A stretch of DNA of 64,000 nt from Hyphomicrobiales bacterium. Its GTDB lineage: Bacteria; Pseudomonadota; Alphaproteobacteria; Rhizobiales; JACESI01. The position numbers and the translations under genes were made by a program. The notes beneath the pieces are model-generated. The model ran no database searches. It worked only from the letters and a program-made list of their open reading frames with translations, and was not told where the DNA came from. The DNA lies in assembly GCA_039989895.1 (NCBI GenBank), contig JBDXGY010000004.1:85587-149586 (forward strand), given 5' to 3'. Shown piece after piece: positions 28,401 through 38,072 of the stretch; the first letter of the stretch is position 1, and each line of letters starts with the position of its first letter.

Positions 28401-29168
28401 TCAGTCCACCGCCGGCAATTTTTTAATCAAATGATGCAATGTCGCAATGGTTGAGACATCCGCAACACCATCAACTTTTGATTGGCGATAATGGCGCTGG
28501 AATGCAGTGACAACATCTTGAGTTTTTTCATCAAAAATACCGTTAACATCAAGACCATAACCGTAAATCGCAAACATCGACTGAAGCGCGGCGATTGGCT
28601 CTCCCTGCTCACCCAATTGAAAAAATCGTCCGTCCCCCAAGGGCTCTTCAGGCACCCAATGACCAATGCCAGCTTCATACAAACGGTCCCAAGGAAATAA
28701 TTCACCCGGATCTTCTTTGCGTGAGGGCGCAATGTCAGAATGGGCTAAAACCCGTTCGGGCAAAATATTATTACGCATACAAATATCACGCGACAGACGA
28801 ATTACGGCTTCAATTTGCGAATCAGCAAACGGCACATAACCATGCTCATGGCCGGGATTTGATATTTCTATACCAATGGAGCGCGAATTATTATCTTCCT
28901 CACCCTTCCACGATGAAACACCTGCATGCCACGCTCTTTTTGATTCGGGCACCGATTGAACAATCCGCCCATCTTCAAAAACAAAATAGTGGCAAGAAAC
29001 TTTACTAATTTCCATGCACAACCATTTGAGAGCCTTTTCACCCTCTGGCATGCCCGTGTAATGCAGCAAAAGTATATCCGCCGGCCCGCCTTCGCGTTCA
29101 TTCACATTGGGCGCAAAGCGCACCTCATCAACATGCTCACTGTCGGGCTCAAACAAAACCTCACTCAA
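28401..29168 (-). CDS. N-acetylmuramoyl-L-alanine amidase with peptidoglycan-binding domain
   Basis: The 255-residue product has an Amidase_2 domain (about residues 30-165) with LLHYTGM, the zinc ligands in AWHAGVSSWKG-SIGIE and AHSDIAPSRKEDPGELFPW. A PG_binding_1 repeat follows at the C-terminus (ALQSMFAIYGYGLDVNGIFDEKTQDVVTAFQRHYR). It cuts the amide between MurNAc and L-alanine of muropeptides. No signal peptide is seen, which suggests a cytosolic AmpD-like recycling role or export by another route. It overlaps the upstream TerB-DnaJ gene by 4 bp. Confidence 0.92.
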   Translation of the reverse strand: MSEVLFEPDSEHVDEVRFAPNVNEREGGPADILLLHYTGMPEGEKALKWLCMEISKVSCHYFVFEDGRIVQSVPESKRAWHAGVSSWKGEEDNNSRSIGIEISNPGHEHGYVPFADSQIEAVIRLSRDICMRNNILPERVLAHSDIAPSRKEDPGELFPWDRLYEAGIGHWVPEEPLGDGRFFQLGEQGEPIAALQSMFAIYGYGLDVNGIFDEKTQDVVTAFQRHYRQSKVDGVADVSTIATLHHLIKKLPAVD

Positions 29169-29872
29169 AGCCCGCGTTCCTTCTGCAAAGTATCATAGGC
29201 CGCATTGATTGCTGCCATTTTATCATTGGCAATTCTAACAAATTCCGGTGGCACTCCGCGCGCAATCAGACGATCTGGATGGTTTTCCCCAACCAGTTTG
29301 CGGTAATGCTTACGCAGTTCAAAGTTGCTCCATGACATATCAGCGCCCAACACATCATAGGGGTCATTGCGCCCGCCTTTCACATGTCGTGATTTAATCG
29401 CTCCAAAAGCTTCATCCTCAAAAGCAAAAATACGAGCCACCTCTTCAATGAAAGCCAATTCGTTTTCATGAATAATGCCATCTGCTTCCGCAATATGAAA
29501 AAGCCCATCAAGAATGTCTTCTAAAATATCAGGCTCATTTTCATAAATTTTCAAAATTTGCCGCGCATAGGCATCGAAACCCGCAATGTCTTGTTTCGCA
29601 AGATTGAACATCCGCGCTACATTCGCTGCATCAGCTGGCTGGATATCGAAAATCTCTTGAAAAGCCTCAATCTCGTCATCGGTGACGACACCATCAGCCT
29701 TAGCCATTTTTGCCGACAAAGCAATCATCGCAACAGTAAAGGCAACCTGGCGGCGCTCCGGACTATCAGACACGCTTGTGATAAAATTCACGATCCCTTC
29801 AAGGGCACCTGCAATCGGCCCTGCGGTGGCAACTGAGGACATAACATCCGCAATCTTCGTCCAGATACTCAT
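29165..29872 (-). CDS. TerB-like and DnaJ-domain protein (DjlA-like)
   Basis: The 235-residue product has a TerB-like helical domain (about residues 45-150; AKMAKADGVVTDDEIEAF and HIAEADGIIHENELAFIEEVA repeat the same acidic pattern) and a C-terminal J domain with the HPD motif (KLVGENHPDRLIARG). This is the DjlA plan, which stimulates DnaK, but without the N-terminal membrane segment of E. coli DjlA. It lies upstream of, and overlaps by 4 bp, the amidase gene; the same pair is common in rhizobia. Confidence 0.88.
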   Translation of the reverse strand: MSIWTKIADVMSSVATAGPIAGALEGIVNFITSVSDSPERRQVAFTVAMIALSAKMAKADGVVTDDEIEAFQEIFDIQPADAANVARMFNLAKQDIAGFDAYARQILKIYENEPDILEDILDGLFHIAEADGIIHENELAFIEEVARIFAFEDEAFGAIKSRHVKGGRNDPYDVLGADMSWSNFELRKHYRKLVGENHPDRLIARGVPPEFVRIANDKMAAINAAYDTLQKERGL

Positions 29873-29990
29873 CTCACTACCTCCAGCCCCTTTACAACAC
29901 CGTAGCCACTATTTAAGCGACTCTCGAACATCTGACGAGTAATTTTCGCAAAACCTCGATCACAATTAGGTCTTACTCAAGGGAAACCAA

Positions 29991-30863
29991 ATGAATCAGC
30001 AACAGCTTGGGCTGTTTTTAGGCCTCATCGGTGTTGTCATTTTCAGTGGCACTGTGCCCGCGACACGATTGGCGGTGAGCGAACTTGACCCATGGTTTGT
30101 CACTTTTGCCCGCGCCGCAATTGCCGGCAGTATCGCCGCAATGATTCTGCTTGCTACACGCCGCACATTGCCGAAAGCCTTTTGGAAATTCTCCACGCTT
30201 TCAAGTCTATGCCTCGTGATTGGATTTCCCGGCTTCCTCAGCCTTGCCTTATTGACAGTGCCAGCCAGTCATTCAGGTGTTGTGCTTGGTCTTCTGCCGA
30301 TAACAACTGCCATTTTTTCTGTCTTATTTGCCGATGAACGCCCCTCAATCAGCTTTTGGATATGGTCAACATTGGGCGCATTGCTCATTATCGTCTTTAC
30401 ACTGCGTGATGGCGCCCCCGGCTTTGAAATTGGCGACCTTTGGCTCGTCGCTGCGACATTGTCAGCCTCTTTCGGCTATGTTTTTTCAGGGAAAATATCT
30501 CGTCAAAAACCTGGCTGGGAAGTGATTTGCTGGCAGCTAATTATCGCCGCTCCCTTTATTATCGCTGGCACTTTATGGTTTTGGGATGATGCTATTTTCA
30601 CCGCACGCCCAAGCACACAACTCGGCTTCGCTTATGTTTCGCTTTTCTCCATGCTAATCGGGTTTTTTGCATGGAACGCAGGCCTTGCTCTTGGTGGCAT
30701 TGCGCGTGTAGGGCAGTTACAATTGTTACAAACGTTTTTCACCCTTGCCATAGCCGCTGTTGTACTAGAGGAGACAATTTCATCGGAAACACTTTTCTTT
30801 GCCACAGCTATTGTCGTTGTTATCTGGTATGCGAGAAAAGCAAGAGTTAGCACATCAAGCTAA
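29991..30863 (+). CDS. EamA/DMT-family transporter
   Basis: The 290-residue product has ten hydrophobic segments in two homologous halves, the EamA plan (first half from LFLGLIGVVIFSGTVPATRLAV, second from LVAATLSASFGYVFSGKIS). The family exports or takes up small metabolites, often amino acids; the substrate is unknown. AAGGGA lies before ATG 29991. The 5-oxoprolinase gene follows after 48 bp in the same direction, suggesting an operon, so a substrate linked to 5-oxoproline or glutamate is a possible inference. Confidence 0.85.
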   Translation: MNQQQLGLFLGLIGVVIFSGTVPATRLAVSELDPWFVTFARAAIAGSIAAMILLATRRTLPKAFWKFSTLSSLCLVIGFPGFLSLALLTVPASHSGVVLGLLPITTAIFSVLFADERPSISFWIWSTLGALLIIVFTLRDGAPGFEIGDLWLVAATLSASFGYVFSGKISRQKPGWEVICWQLIIAAPFIIAGTLWFWDDAIFTARPSTQLGFAYVSLFSMLIGFFAWNAGLALGGIARVGQLQLLQTFFTLAIAAVVLEETISSETLFFATAIVVVIWYARKARVSTSS

Positions 30864-30911
30864 ATCAATTTCACTTTTTACGCCCTTATTCTCATTTGGA
30901 GCACTTCGTAA

Positions 30912-33900
30912 ATGTCATTCGATGCGGAAAATAACAACCAAATCACCACTTGGGATTTCTGGATAGATCGCGGTGGCACATTTACGGATATTGTGGGCCG
31001 CGCGCCAAATGGCAGCCTTCACCCTCACAAGCTGCTGTCAGAAAATCCCGAGGCTTACAAAGACGCCGCCGTTCAAGGTATTCGGGATATTCTAGGCGTG
31101 GCAAAGAACACGCCAATTCCCGCAGGCCTCATCGGCCATGTAAAAATGGGCACCACCGTTGCAACCAACGCACTGCTGGAACGCAAAGGCGACAACACCG
31201 CACTCGTCATCACCAAAGGCTTTGCCGATATGCTGAAAATCGGCTATCAGGCGCGGCCTGATATTTTCGCCAAAGAAATTATTCTTCCCGAACAACTTTA
31301 CAATCGCGTGATCGAAGTCGATGAGCGCGTGCTCGCCGATGGCACCGTTGAGGCCGCTCCTGACGAGGCCCTCGTGCGTCGTGATTTGCAAGCAGTCTAT
31401 GACGCGGGATATCGCTCTATCGCCATTGTCTGCATGCACGCATGGGCCTATCCCGCGCACGAAAAAATCATCGGCAAAATCGCACACAAAATCGGCTTTA
31501 GCCAAATCTCTATCAGCCATGAAATTTCACCTTTAATGAAGCTTATCGGGCGCGGCGACACCACCGTGGTTGATGCTTATCTCTCCCCTATTTTAAGACG
31601 CTATGTTGAACAGGTAACAACCGAACTCGGTATTGATAATACTAGCCACACAAAGCTCTCTTTCATGATGTCATCAGGCGGGCTAACAGCCGCTGATTTG
31701 TTTCAGGGAAAAGATGCAATCCTTTCCGGTCCTGCTGGTGGCGTAGTCGGTGCGGTCAAAACCTCAGCCCTCATGGGACATGAAAAAATAATCGGCTTTG
31801 ACATGGGCGGCACCTCCACTGATGTTTCTCATTATGACGGCGAATTGGAGCGCACCTTTGAAACCGAGGTTGCTGGTGTGCGTATGCGTGCGCCCATGAT
31901 GCGCATTCACACAGTGGCTGCAGGCGGCGGCTCCATTCTCCATTTTGATGGCGCCCGCTTTTCTGTTGGGCCTGATTCTGCTGGCGCAAATCCAGGCCCA
32001 AAATGCTACCGCCGTGGTGGGCCTCTCGCTGTCACTGATGCTAATGTCATGGTCGGCAAACTCGCGCCAGAAAACTTCCCCGCCGTTTTCGGAGTAAACC
32101 AAAATGAACCGCTTGATAAAGAAGCTGTCGCCAATGCTTTTAATGCCCTTACAGATAAGGTCGCAGATGGGCGCAGTGCCTTCGATGTAGCCGATGGTTT
32201 TTTAGCCATCGCGGTTGACAATATGGCCAATGCAATTAAGAAAATTTCAGTCGAACGCGGCTATGATGTAACCGACTATGCTCTCACTTGTTTTGGTGGC
32301 GCAGGCGGGCAACATGCCTGTTTGGTGGCCGATAGTCTGGGCATGGAAACCGTCCTCATTCACCCCTTTTCTGGTATATTGTCAGCCTATGGCATGGGCC
32401 TTGCCGATGTTCGTGTAAGCCGTCAACAATCTGTCGTAAAGCCACTTGAATCTGCACTTCATGAAATCACAAGCTTGCGCAAACAACTTGAATCTGAATC
32501 AAAACATGAGCTTCAAGAACAAGGGGTAAGCGATTCAGAAATAACAATAATTTCTACATGCCATCTACGCTTTGATGGCTCGGACACCACTCTTCTTATT
32601 CCACTATCACCATATGAATCAATGTGCGAAGCTTTTCACAAAGCACATCAAAAACAGTTCGGCTTTACCATCAAAGACAAGCCAATTGTCATGGAAGCCC
32701 TTGATGTTGAGGCTCTGGGCGGCGGCGGGGAAATAAATGAACCTGAGGCAACACTGAGCATGGATGCACCGCCTTGCAAGCTCACAAAATTTTTCTCAAA
32801 CGGCGCATGGCATGAGGCGAATATTTTCCATCGTGAAAATCTCAAGCCGGGCCAACTTCTCGCTGGCCCTGCCCTCTTGATAGAGCCCCATCAAACCATT
32901 GTTATAGAAGCAGGCTGGCAGGCAAAATTAACCGCCCGCGATCATATCATCATGACCCGCACTGTAGCCAAAAGCCGCACCCATGCCATTGGTACAAAGG
33001 CAGATCCAGTGATGCTTGAAGTGTTCAATAATCTTTTCATGTCGATTGCTGAACAGATGGGCGTCACCCTTCAAAATACAGCCTATTCCGTCAACATAAA
33101 AGAGCGACTTGATTTCTCCTGTGCTGTCTTTAATCGAGACGGTGCACTGGTTGCCAATGCCCCTCATATGCCGGTACATCTGGGGTCAATGGATCGCTCG
33201 GTTGAAGCCATCATCGACCTAAATAAAACCTGCATGAAACCCGGCGATGTCTTTGCCATCAATGCCCCATATAACGGCGGCACGCATCTACCAGATATCA
33301 CTGTAGTAACGCCAGTCTTTGATGAGGGCGAAAATGAAATTCAATTTTATGTTGCTTCCCGTGGTCACCATGCCGATATCGGCGGCCTAGCTCCTGGCTC
33401 CTTCACACCGCGTGCCACAGACATCAATGAAGAAGGTGTTTTGCTTGATAACCTGCATGTGGTCGAGGACCATGTTTTTCAAGAACAGCGCCTGCGTGAT
33501 GCACTGCTTAATCACCCCTATCCAGCACGCAATGTCGAACAAAATATCGCCGATTTGAAAGCACAAATTGCAGCCAATAAAAAAGGCGTCGCAGAGCTAC
33601 AAAAAACGATCAATCATTTCTCCCTGCCCGTGGTCGAAGCCTATATGGATCATGTGCAGGATAACGCCGAAGAAAGCGTGCGCCGCTTCATTGATGCGCT
33701 CGCTGACAGCACCTTCGATTACCCCACGGATCAAGGCACTATCATCAAGGTCAAAATCACGGTTGATCGCAAGAAGCGCGAAGCAACGGTTGATTTCACC
33801 GGCACATCAAAAATGCAGAAAAACAATTTCAATGCGCCAGAACCAGTGACTCGAGCTGCCGTGCTTTATGTCTTTCGTGTCATGTGTGAATCGGACATCC

Positions 33901-34544
33901 CGATGAATGCCGGTTGCTTGAAACCAATCAATATCATCATCCCTGAAGGGAGCATGTTAAAGCCGCAATATCCAGCGGCCGTGGTTGCGGGCAATACCGA
34001 GACAAGCCAACATGTGACCAATTGCCTGTTTGGCGCGCTAGGCACCATGGCCGCCTCACAAGGCAGCATGAATAATTTGAGCTACGGCAATGCGACCTAT
34101 CAAAACTATGAAACCATCTGTTCTGGCGCACCAGCTGGAAAATATAATGATGGCCGCGGCTATAAGGGCTGTGATGCCGTCCACACTCATATGACCAACA
34201 CCCGCCTCACTGATCCAGAAATACTGGAACATCGCTTTCCCCTTGTGTTGGAAGAATTTTCAATCCGCAAGGGGTCAGGCGGCAAGGGCGCCTTTAATGG
34301 CGGTGACGGTATAAAACGGGTCTTGCGCTTTCTTCAAAGCATGGAATGCTCGATTGTATCCTCACATCGCAAAATCCCACCCCACGGGCTTGAAGGTGGC
34401 GGGGTAGGTGAATGTGGTTCCACGACGATAAGACGAAAAGACGGCGTGATTGAAGAGTTTCAGGGCTGCGATCAATCACAAGTTGAAGCAGGTGACGCGG
34501 TTATTTTATGTACACCAACAGGCGGTGCATTTGGTATATCGTAA
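30912..34544 (+). CDS. 5-oxoprolinase / hydantoinase, HyuA-HyuB fusion
   Basis: The 1210-residue product joins both halves of the hydantoinase/oxoprolinase family. The N-terminal HyuA part (about 1-690) is an actin-like ATPase with [41 protein letters not shown] and [15 protein letters not shown]. The HyuB part (about 700-1205) has [32 protein letters not shown] and [10 protein letters not shown]. Full-length fusions of this size act as ATP-dependent 5-oxoprolinases (5-oxoproline to glutamate); substrate specificity here is inferred from architecture. GGAG precedes ATG 30912. Confidence 0.92.
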   Translation: MSFDAENNNQITTWDFWIDRGGTFTDIVGRAPNGSLHPHKLLSENPEAYKDAAVQGIRDILGVAKNTPIPAGLIGHVKMGTTVATNALLERKGDNTALVITKGFADMLKIGYQARPDIFAKEIILPEQLYNRVIEVDERVLADGTVEAAPDEALVRRDLQAVYDAGYRSIAIVCMHAWAYPAHEKIIGKIAHKIGFSQISISHEISPLMKLIGRGDTTVVDAYLSPILRRYVEQVTTELGIDNTSHTKLSFMMSSGGLTAADLFQGKDAILSGPAGGVVGAVKTSALMGHEKIIGFDMGGTSTDVSHYDGELERTFETEVAGVRMRAPMMRIHTVAAGGGSILHFDGARFSVGPDSAGANPGPKCYRRGGPLAVTDANVMVGKLAPENFPAVFGVNQNEPLDKEAVANAFNALTDKVADGRSAFDVADGFLAIAVDNMANAIKKISVERGYDVTDYALTCFGGAGGQHACLVADSLGMETVLIHPFSGILSAYGMGLADVRVSRQQSVVKPLESALHEITSLRKQLESESKHELQEQGVSDSEITIISTCHLRFDGSDTTLLIPLSPYESMCEAFHKAHQKQFGFTIKDKPIVMEALDVEALGGGGEINEPEATLSMDAPPCKLTKFFSNGAWHEANIFHRENLKPGQLLAGPALLIEPHQTIVIEAGWQAKLTARDHIIMTRTVAKSRTHAIGTKADPVMLEVFNNLFMSIAEQMGVTLQNTAYSVNIKERLDFSCAVFNRDGALVANAPHMPVHLGSMDRSVEAIIDLNKTCMKPGDVFAINAPYNGGTHLPDITVVTPVFDEGENEIQFYVASRGHHADIGGLAPGSFTPRATDINEEGVLLDNLHVVEDHVFQEQRLRDALLNHPYPARNVEQNIADLKAQIAANKKGVAELQKTINHFSLPVVEAYMDHVQDNAEESVRRFIDALADSTFDYPTDQGTIIKVKITVDRKKREATVDFTGTSKMQKNNFNAPEPVTRAAVLYVFRVMCESDIPMNAGCLKPINIIIPEGSMLKPQYPAAVVAGNTETSQHVTNCLFGALGTMAASQGSMNNLSYGNATYQNYETICSGAPAGKYNDGRGYKGCDAVHTHMTNTRLTDPEILEHRFPLVLEEFSIRKGSGGKGAFNGGDGIKRVLRFLQSMECSIVSSHRKIPPHGLEGGGVGECGSTTIRRKDGVIEEFQGCDQSQVEAGDAVILCTPTGGAFGIS

Positions 34545-34663
34545 TTCTCCAGCACTCGTGATATAATTATTCTGAACCATTCAGCTTCTATTCACAGGTA
34601 CACCATAATACTTGGTGAACAGAATTCAGAGCGTTTCTACGCACATATAAGAAGGAGCCAGTT

Positions 34664-35086
34664 GTGTTAAAAAAAATCGCAACAAATGTTGCGGCATTAG
34701 CTATTTTGATGACCAGTCAGGTCGCGCTTGCAGGTCCATTAGGCGGCAATGCCAACCTCAAATCTATTGGTAATCACGATAACAGTACTATCGTGCGCAT
34801 TCATTCCAAGCGCTGTAAATTTTACCACCCTGATGGGCACAAATATAAAGATCACTGCCCGCATGGCGTAAAAAAGGGCAGTCGTAAAAAACGCGCCCTT
34901 ATTGGTGGTGGAGTGGGAGCGGCCGTTGGCGCCACTATTGGTGGAATAGCCGGAGGTGGCAGAGGCGCCGCCATTGGAGCAGGCGCAGGCGCGGCAGCCG
35001 GTGCCGCTGGTGGCGCTGCATCACTTAAGCGTTGCTGGTACTACAGTGGTGGGCGAAAAGTGAAAGTGAAATGCCGCCAAAATTAA
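34664..35086 (+). CDS. small secreted glycine-zipper protein
   Basis: The 140-residue product starts at GTG 34664 after AGAAGGAGC. It has a signal peptide (LKKIATNVAALAILMTSQVALA), a basic His/Lys-rich middle with two Cys (KRCKFYHPDGHKYKDHCPHG), a glycine zipper (GGGVGAAVGATIGGIAGGG, then GAGAGAAAGAAGGAA) and a C-terminal Cys pair (KRCWYYSGGRKVKVKCRQ). It is probably periplasmic or outer-membrane associated. I do not know its function. A strong terminator follows. Confidence 0.75.
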   Translation: MLKKIATNVAALAILMTSQVALAGPLGGNANLKSIGNHDNSTIVRIHSKRCKFYHPDGHKYKDHCPHGVKKGSRKKRALIGGGVGAAVGATIGGIAGGGRGAAIGAGAGAAAGAAGGAASLKRCWYYSGGRKVKVKCRQN

Positions 35087-35104
35087 ATTCTACTTCACGA
35101 ACAA

Positions 35105-35136
35105 AAAACCGCCGTCCCATAGGGAGCGGCGGTTTT
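35105..35136. terminator. bidirectional terminator
   Basis: A 10-bp perfect stem AAAACCGCCG/CGGCGGTTTT (35105-35114 with 35127-35136) with A-rich and T-rich flanks. It can end both the secreted glycine-zipper gene and the DUF1127 gene coming from the other side. Confidence 0.85.
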
Positions 35137-35161
35137 TGATTATTACAAAATATCTTATGGC

Positions 35162-35302
35162 TTACTTTGAGCCACGAACCCGATCAGGGATCTCACTGCG
35201 TGAAACACCCATATCACGTAGCTCACGAGATGACATACCGTTGAGCTGAGAAATTGAGCGATTGTTTTCACGCCAACGTCGTAGTTCTTTGAAAAAAAGC
35301 AT
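35162..35302 (-). CDS. DUF1127 mini-protein (1)
   Basis: A 46-residue protein starting MLFFKELRRWRENNRSIS, with the DUF1127 core LNGMSSRELRDMGVSRSEIPDRVRG. The start follows GGAAGG at about 9 nt. DUF1127 proteins are short arginine-rich helix-turn proteins, common in alphaproteobacteria; some members have been tied to RNA turnover and stress or phosphate physiology. It lies 62 bp after a second DUF1127 gene in the same direction. Confidence 0.85.
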   Translation of the reverse strand: MLFFKELRRWRENNRSISQLNGMSSRELRDMGVSRSEIPDRVRGSK

Positions 35303-35364
35303 GAGTTTCTACCTTCCAATAGACAGGCGGAGCTTTGAATTAAAACGTCGCCAGTTCAATATGA

Positions 35365-35505
35365 TTATTTATTAGTGCCGCGCTGAAGTTTTTTGCCATC
35401 ACGCATATAACCAATGTCACTCAAAAGTGCGTCTGGTAATTTATTCAAAGCTTTTTGAGTCTTACGCTTGCTATTCCATTGACGGATGTTTCCAAAAATA
35501 TCCAT
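35365..35505 (-). CDS. DUF1127-like mini-protein (2)
   Basis: Also 46 residues, starting MDIFGNIRQWNSKRKTQKAL and containing the DUF1127-type core LNKLPDALLSDIGYMRDGKK. It is lysine-rich where its neighbour is arginine-rich. TTGGAG lies 8 nt before ATG 35505. It is the first gene of the pair, and its leader holds a terminator-like hairpin whose T-run touches the ribosome site. Confidence 0.8.
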   Translation of the reverse strand: MDIFGNIRQWNSKRKTQKALNKLPDALLSDIGYMRDGKKLQRGTNK

Positions 35506-35512
35506 TGTCTAT

Positions 35513-35543
35513 ACTCCAAAAAGAGGTCAGAAAAGCCTGACCT
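35513..35543 (-). promoter_or_regulatory. leader hairpin with U-tract before DUF1127 pair
   Basis: On the minus strand AGGTCAG (35543-35537) pairs with CTGACCT (35530-35524) across a 6-nt loop, then CTTTTTGGAG. The T5 is directly followed by the GGAG of the downstream gene. It could be an attenuator, a protective 5' structure, or a terminator of an upstream short RNA. Confidence 0.45.
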
Positions 35544-35637
35544 TAGGTTGTGATGATGAGATAATATCAAAACCTATTTCATACCAGAGCTATTAGCGTA
35601 TAGCTGCTATGCAAAACGCGCAGCTACTGTTAATCAT

Positions 35638-36426
35638 ATGTTCATATATCAGAATAGAAACCATTGGAAAACAAGGACGAAATCACTCTTGCCTCCCTTA
35701 GTACATCCTTTCGCCAATAAACATATTTGCCTCACTGGCGGCACTGATGGCATAGGCCTTGAGTTGGCAAAGATACTGGCAAAAGCTGGAGCCAAAATTC
35801 TTGTTATAGGTCGCCGTGCAAAGGCAACAGCTACCTTTCCTGAAGGCTGTTACTATCATCAAGCGGATCTTTCCAAAGCAGAAAGCCCTGCTCAGATTGC
35901 CGCACACATACGCGCGATTGGCTGGGAAAGCCTAGATCATCTAATACATAATGCAGGCATGGGCTACGTGGGAGATATAGATGCACAAAAGCCCGATAAT
36001 ATTGAATCCATGATTGAAGCCAACTTGAAAAGCCCGCTTGCTCTTTCACAGCTGTTATTCCCCTTACTTGAACGGTCAAAAGGAAGTGTTTGCTTTGTTG
36101 GCTCAACAGTTAAAGGCCGTGCAACACCACAATTCGCAGTCTATACAGCAACCAAAACAGGTATGGCTGACCTAGCCCGCAATCTTGCCACTGAATGGAG
36201 TGGACGTGTTAGCGTACAAGAAGTCCACCCTGGCCCCACGCGCACTCATTTCCATGCTAAAGCTGGGTTTGATAACCCGCCCATGATCTCTTTGTTTATG
36301 ACACCCCAAGAAGTGGCCAAAGGCATTTATGCCTCATTAAAAAGCGGCAAACGCACCCGTAACTACCCCATGTCATCGCTTCTCTTTCACGCCATAAAGA
36401 GAAAGTTTGAGGGGCAATCAGCATGA
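35638..36426 (+). CDS. short-chain dehydrogenase/reductase
   Basis: A classical SDR of up to 262 residues with the NAD(P) motif CLTGGTDGIGLELAKIL, the NAG motif DHLIHNAGMGY, and the catalytic S and YxxxK in VGSTVKGRATPQFAVYTATKTG. The substrate is unknown. The start is unsure: ATG 35638 has no ribosome site and gives about 20 extra residues, and TTG at 35686 is an alternative. It overlaps the next SDR gene by 4 bp (ATGA), so the two enzymes are probably made together. Confidence 0.85.
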   Translation: MFIYQNRNHWKTRTKSLLPPLVHPFANKHICLTGGTDGIGLELAKILAKAGAKILVIGRRAKATATFPEGCYYHQADLSKAESPAQIAAHIRAIGWESLDHLIHNAGMGYVGDIDAQKPDNIESMIEANLKSPLALSQLLFPLLERSKGSVCFVGSTVKGRATPQFAVYTATKTGMADLARNLATEWSGRVSVQEVHPGPTRTHFHAKAGFDNPPMISLFMTPQEVAKGIYASLKSGKRTRNYPMSSLLFHAIKRKFEGQSA

Positions 36427-37178
36427 GTGTCTTAATCACAGGGGCAGCAAGCGGTCTGGGCGCGGCGCTAACAAACATAGCAATCAAGCGCGGACACAGC
36501 GTCACAGGCATCGACCATGATTGGACCTCGCTAGAAAAAACACACCCCGAAAACCTTCTCCAAATCGATGCTGATCTCAGCGACCTGAAGACTTTGGTAG
36601 GACTAAGTGCTACGATCAGCGCACAGGCACCCTATAAGGCGGCCTTCCATAATGCTGCAGTGAGTGCGAGCGGGCGCTTTGAAGATATTCCAGCCAAAGC
36701 CCATCAACGCCTCATCGACATCAATGTCACTGCGCCTTTATTAATGACCCAACAGCTGCTGCAACAAGGAGCGTTAGAGCGGGGAAGTACCTTTATCTTT
36801 ATCGCATCCCTTTCTGTACAAGTGGGTTACCCCGGTGCGGCCTCCTATGCCGCATCAAAAGCAACGATCGCAAATTACGCACAAAGCTTACGCAAAGCCT
36901 TACGCCGTGAAGGTATTAATGTTTTGGTTGTTTATCCCGGCCCCATGCAAACAGCGCAGGCCGAACGCCACGCCCCCATAGGAGCCAAGAGCGAAACCCG
37001 TATGGATGCAAAAGAGGCTGCCGACTTAATATGGGAAGCGGTTGATAAAGGTAAAAAAGAACTGATTCCCGGCGCAACAAACCGTCTTTTCGCCATAGCA
37101 GGTAAACTCATGCCAAGCGCACTCAATAGCGCAATGAGAAAAATTATCTATGAAAAATTGGATGGTTCGGTCTACTAA
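36423..37178 (+). CDS. short-chain dehydrogenase/reductase
   Basis: A second SDR of 251 residues beginning MSVLITGAASGLGAALTNIA, with AAFHNAAVSASG, and the catalytic residues in FIASLSVQVGYPGAASYAASKA followed by VLVVYPGPMQTAQAERHA. It is only distantly like its overlapping neighbour, so this is not a recent duplication. cysQ follows after 29 bp. The substrate cannot be inferred. Confidence 0.87.
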   Translation: MSVLITGAASGLGAALTNIAIKRGHSVTGIDHDWTSLEKTHPENLLQIDADLSDLKTLVGLSATISAQAPYKAAFHNAAVSASGRFEDIPAKAHQRLIDINVTAPLLMTQQLLQQGALERGSTFIFIASLSVQVGYPGAASYAASKATIANYAQSLRKALRREGINVLVVYPGPMQTAQAERHAPIGAKSETRMDAKEAADLIWEAVDKGKKELIPGATNRLFAIAGKLMPSALNSAMRKIIYEKLDGSVY

Positions 37179-37207
37179 AATAAAACCACATAACAAGAAC
37201 AAAACTC

Positions 37208-38008
37208 ATGAAACAAATTGATCACCAAGCATTCATCCATACCGCTCTTGAACTTGCTCTAAAAGCAGGCGAACGAATTATGAAAATCTATCAAACGGAT
37301 TTCGAGATAGAGACCAAAGGTGATCAATCCCCTGTTACAAAAGCAGACATTGAGGCTGAGGCGATTATCCTCAAAGGATTACGCGCAGCCTTTCCTAAGC
37401 TTCCCATTGTTGCCGAAGAAGAAGCTGCAGCCGGCAATATACCTGATATTGGCGATCATTTCGTGCTTGTGGACCCTCTCGATGGCACGCGGGAGTTCAC
37501 CAGCCGCAACGGAGCCTTTACGGTCAATATAGCGCTGATCAGCGCAGGCATACCTGTTATAGGCGTTGTCCATGCACCCGCTCTAAAGCGGACTTTTGGG
37601 GGTGTTGTGGCAGACAAAGCCTTTGAGCTTATTGAGGGCACCTCGACACCAATAGGTGTACGCAAAGCTGATCCTGATAACATCGTGGCTGTTGCCAGCC
37701 GTTCTCACCGCAATGAAAAAACCGACACATTTCTTACCAACTCCAATGTAAAAGACACTGTATCAATCGGTTCATCCTTAAAGTTCTGCCTTTTGGCAGC
37801 AGGCGAAGCTGATATTTATCCCCGCTTTGGCCGGACAATGGAATGGGACACAGCCGCAGGTCATGCTATCCTATCAGCGGCTGGTGGCAGCGTCATCAAT
37901 GAAGATGGGACACCTTTTGTATACGGAAAACGCAATCAGTCTCATGATGCAGATTTTGCAAACCCATCTTTTATAGCCCGTGGCAATTTTATCGAACGAG
38001 AAATATGA
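37208..38008 (+). CDS. cysQ: 3'(2'),5'-bisphosphate nucleotidase CysQ
   Basis: CysQ removes the 3'-phosphate of PAP, a by-product of sulfate assimilation, and belongs to the Mg-dependent inositol-monophosphatase superfamily. The 266-residue product has the metal-binding motifs VAEEEAAAGN, VDPLDGTREFTSRNG and EWDTAAGHAILSAAGG. It continues the SDR-SDR unit and precedes a MATE exporter. Confidence 0.92.
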   Translation: MKQIDHQAFIHTALELALKAGERIMKIYQTDFEIETKGDQSPVTKADIEAEAIILKGLRAAFPKLPIVAEEEAAAGNIPDIGDHFVLVDPLDGTREFTSRNGAFTVNIALISAGIPVIGVVHAPALKRTFGGVVADKAFELIEGTSTPIGVRKADPDNIVAVASRSHRNEKTDTFLTNSNVKDTVSIGSSLKFCLLAAGEADIYPRFGRTMEWDTAAGHAILSAAGGSVINEDGTPFVYGKRNQSHDADFANPSFIARGNFIEREI

Positions 38009-38072
38009 TTACACATTAGCCGAAAACATCATATAACCTGACAAGTTTTCGATTAAATTAAGAGATATAATC

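Noticed and set aside
27314-30863. quorum-sensing locus with autoinducer synthase
   Set aside because: No LuxI-type synthase frame was found near the LuxR-type gene; neighbours are peptidoglycan amidase, TerB-DnaJ and a transporter.
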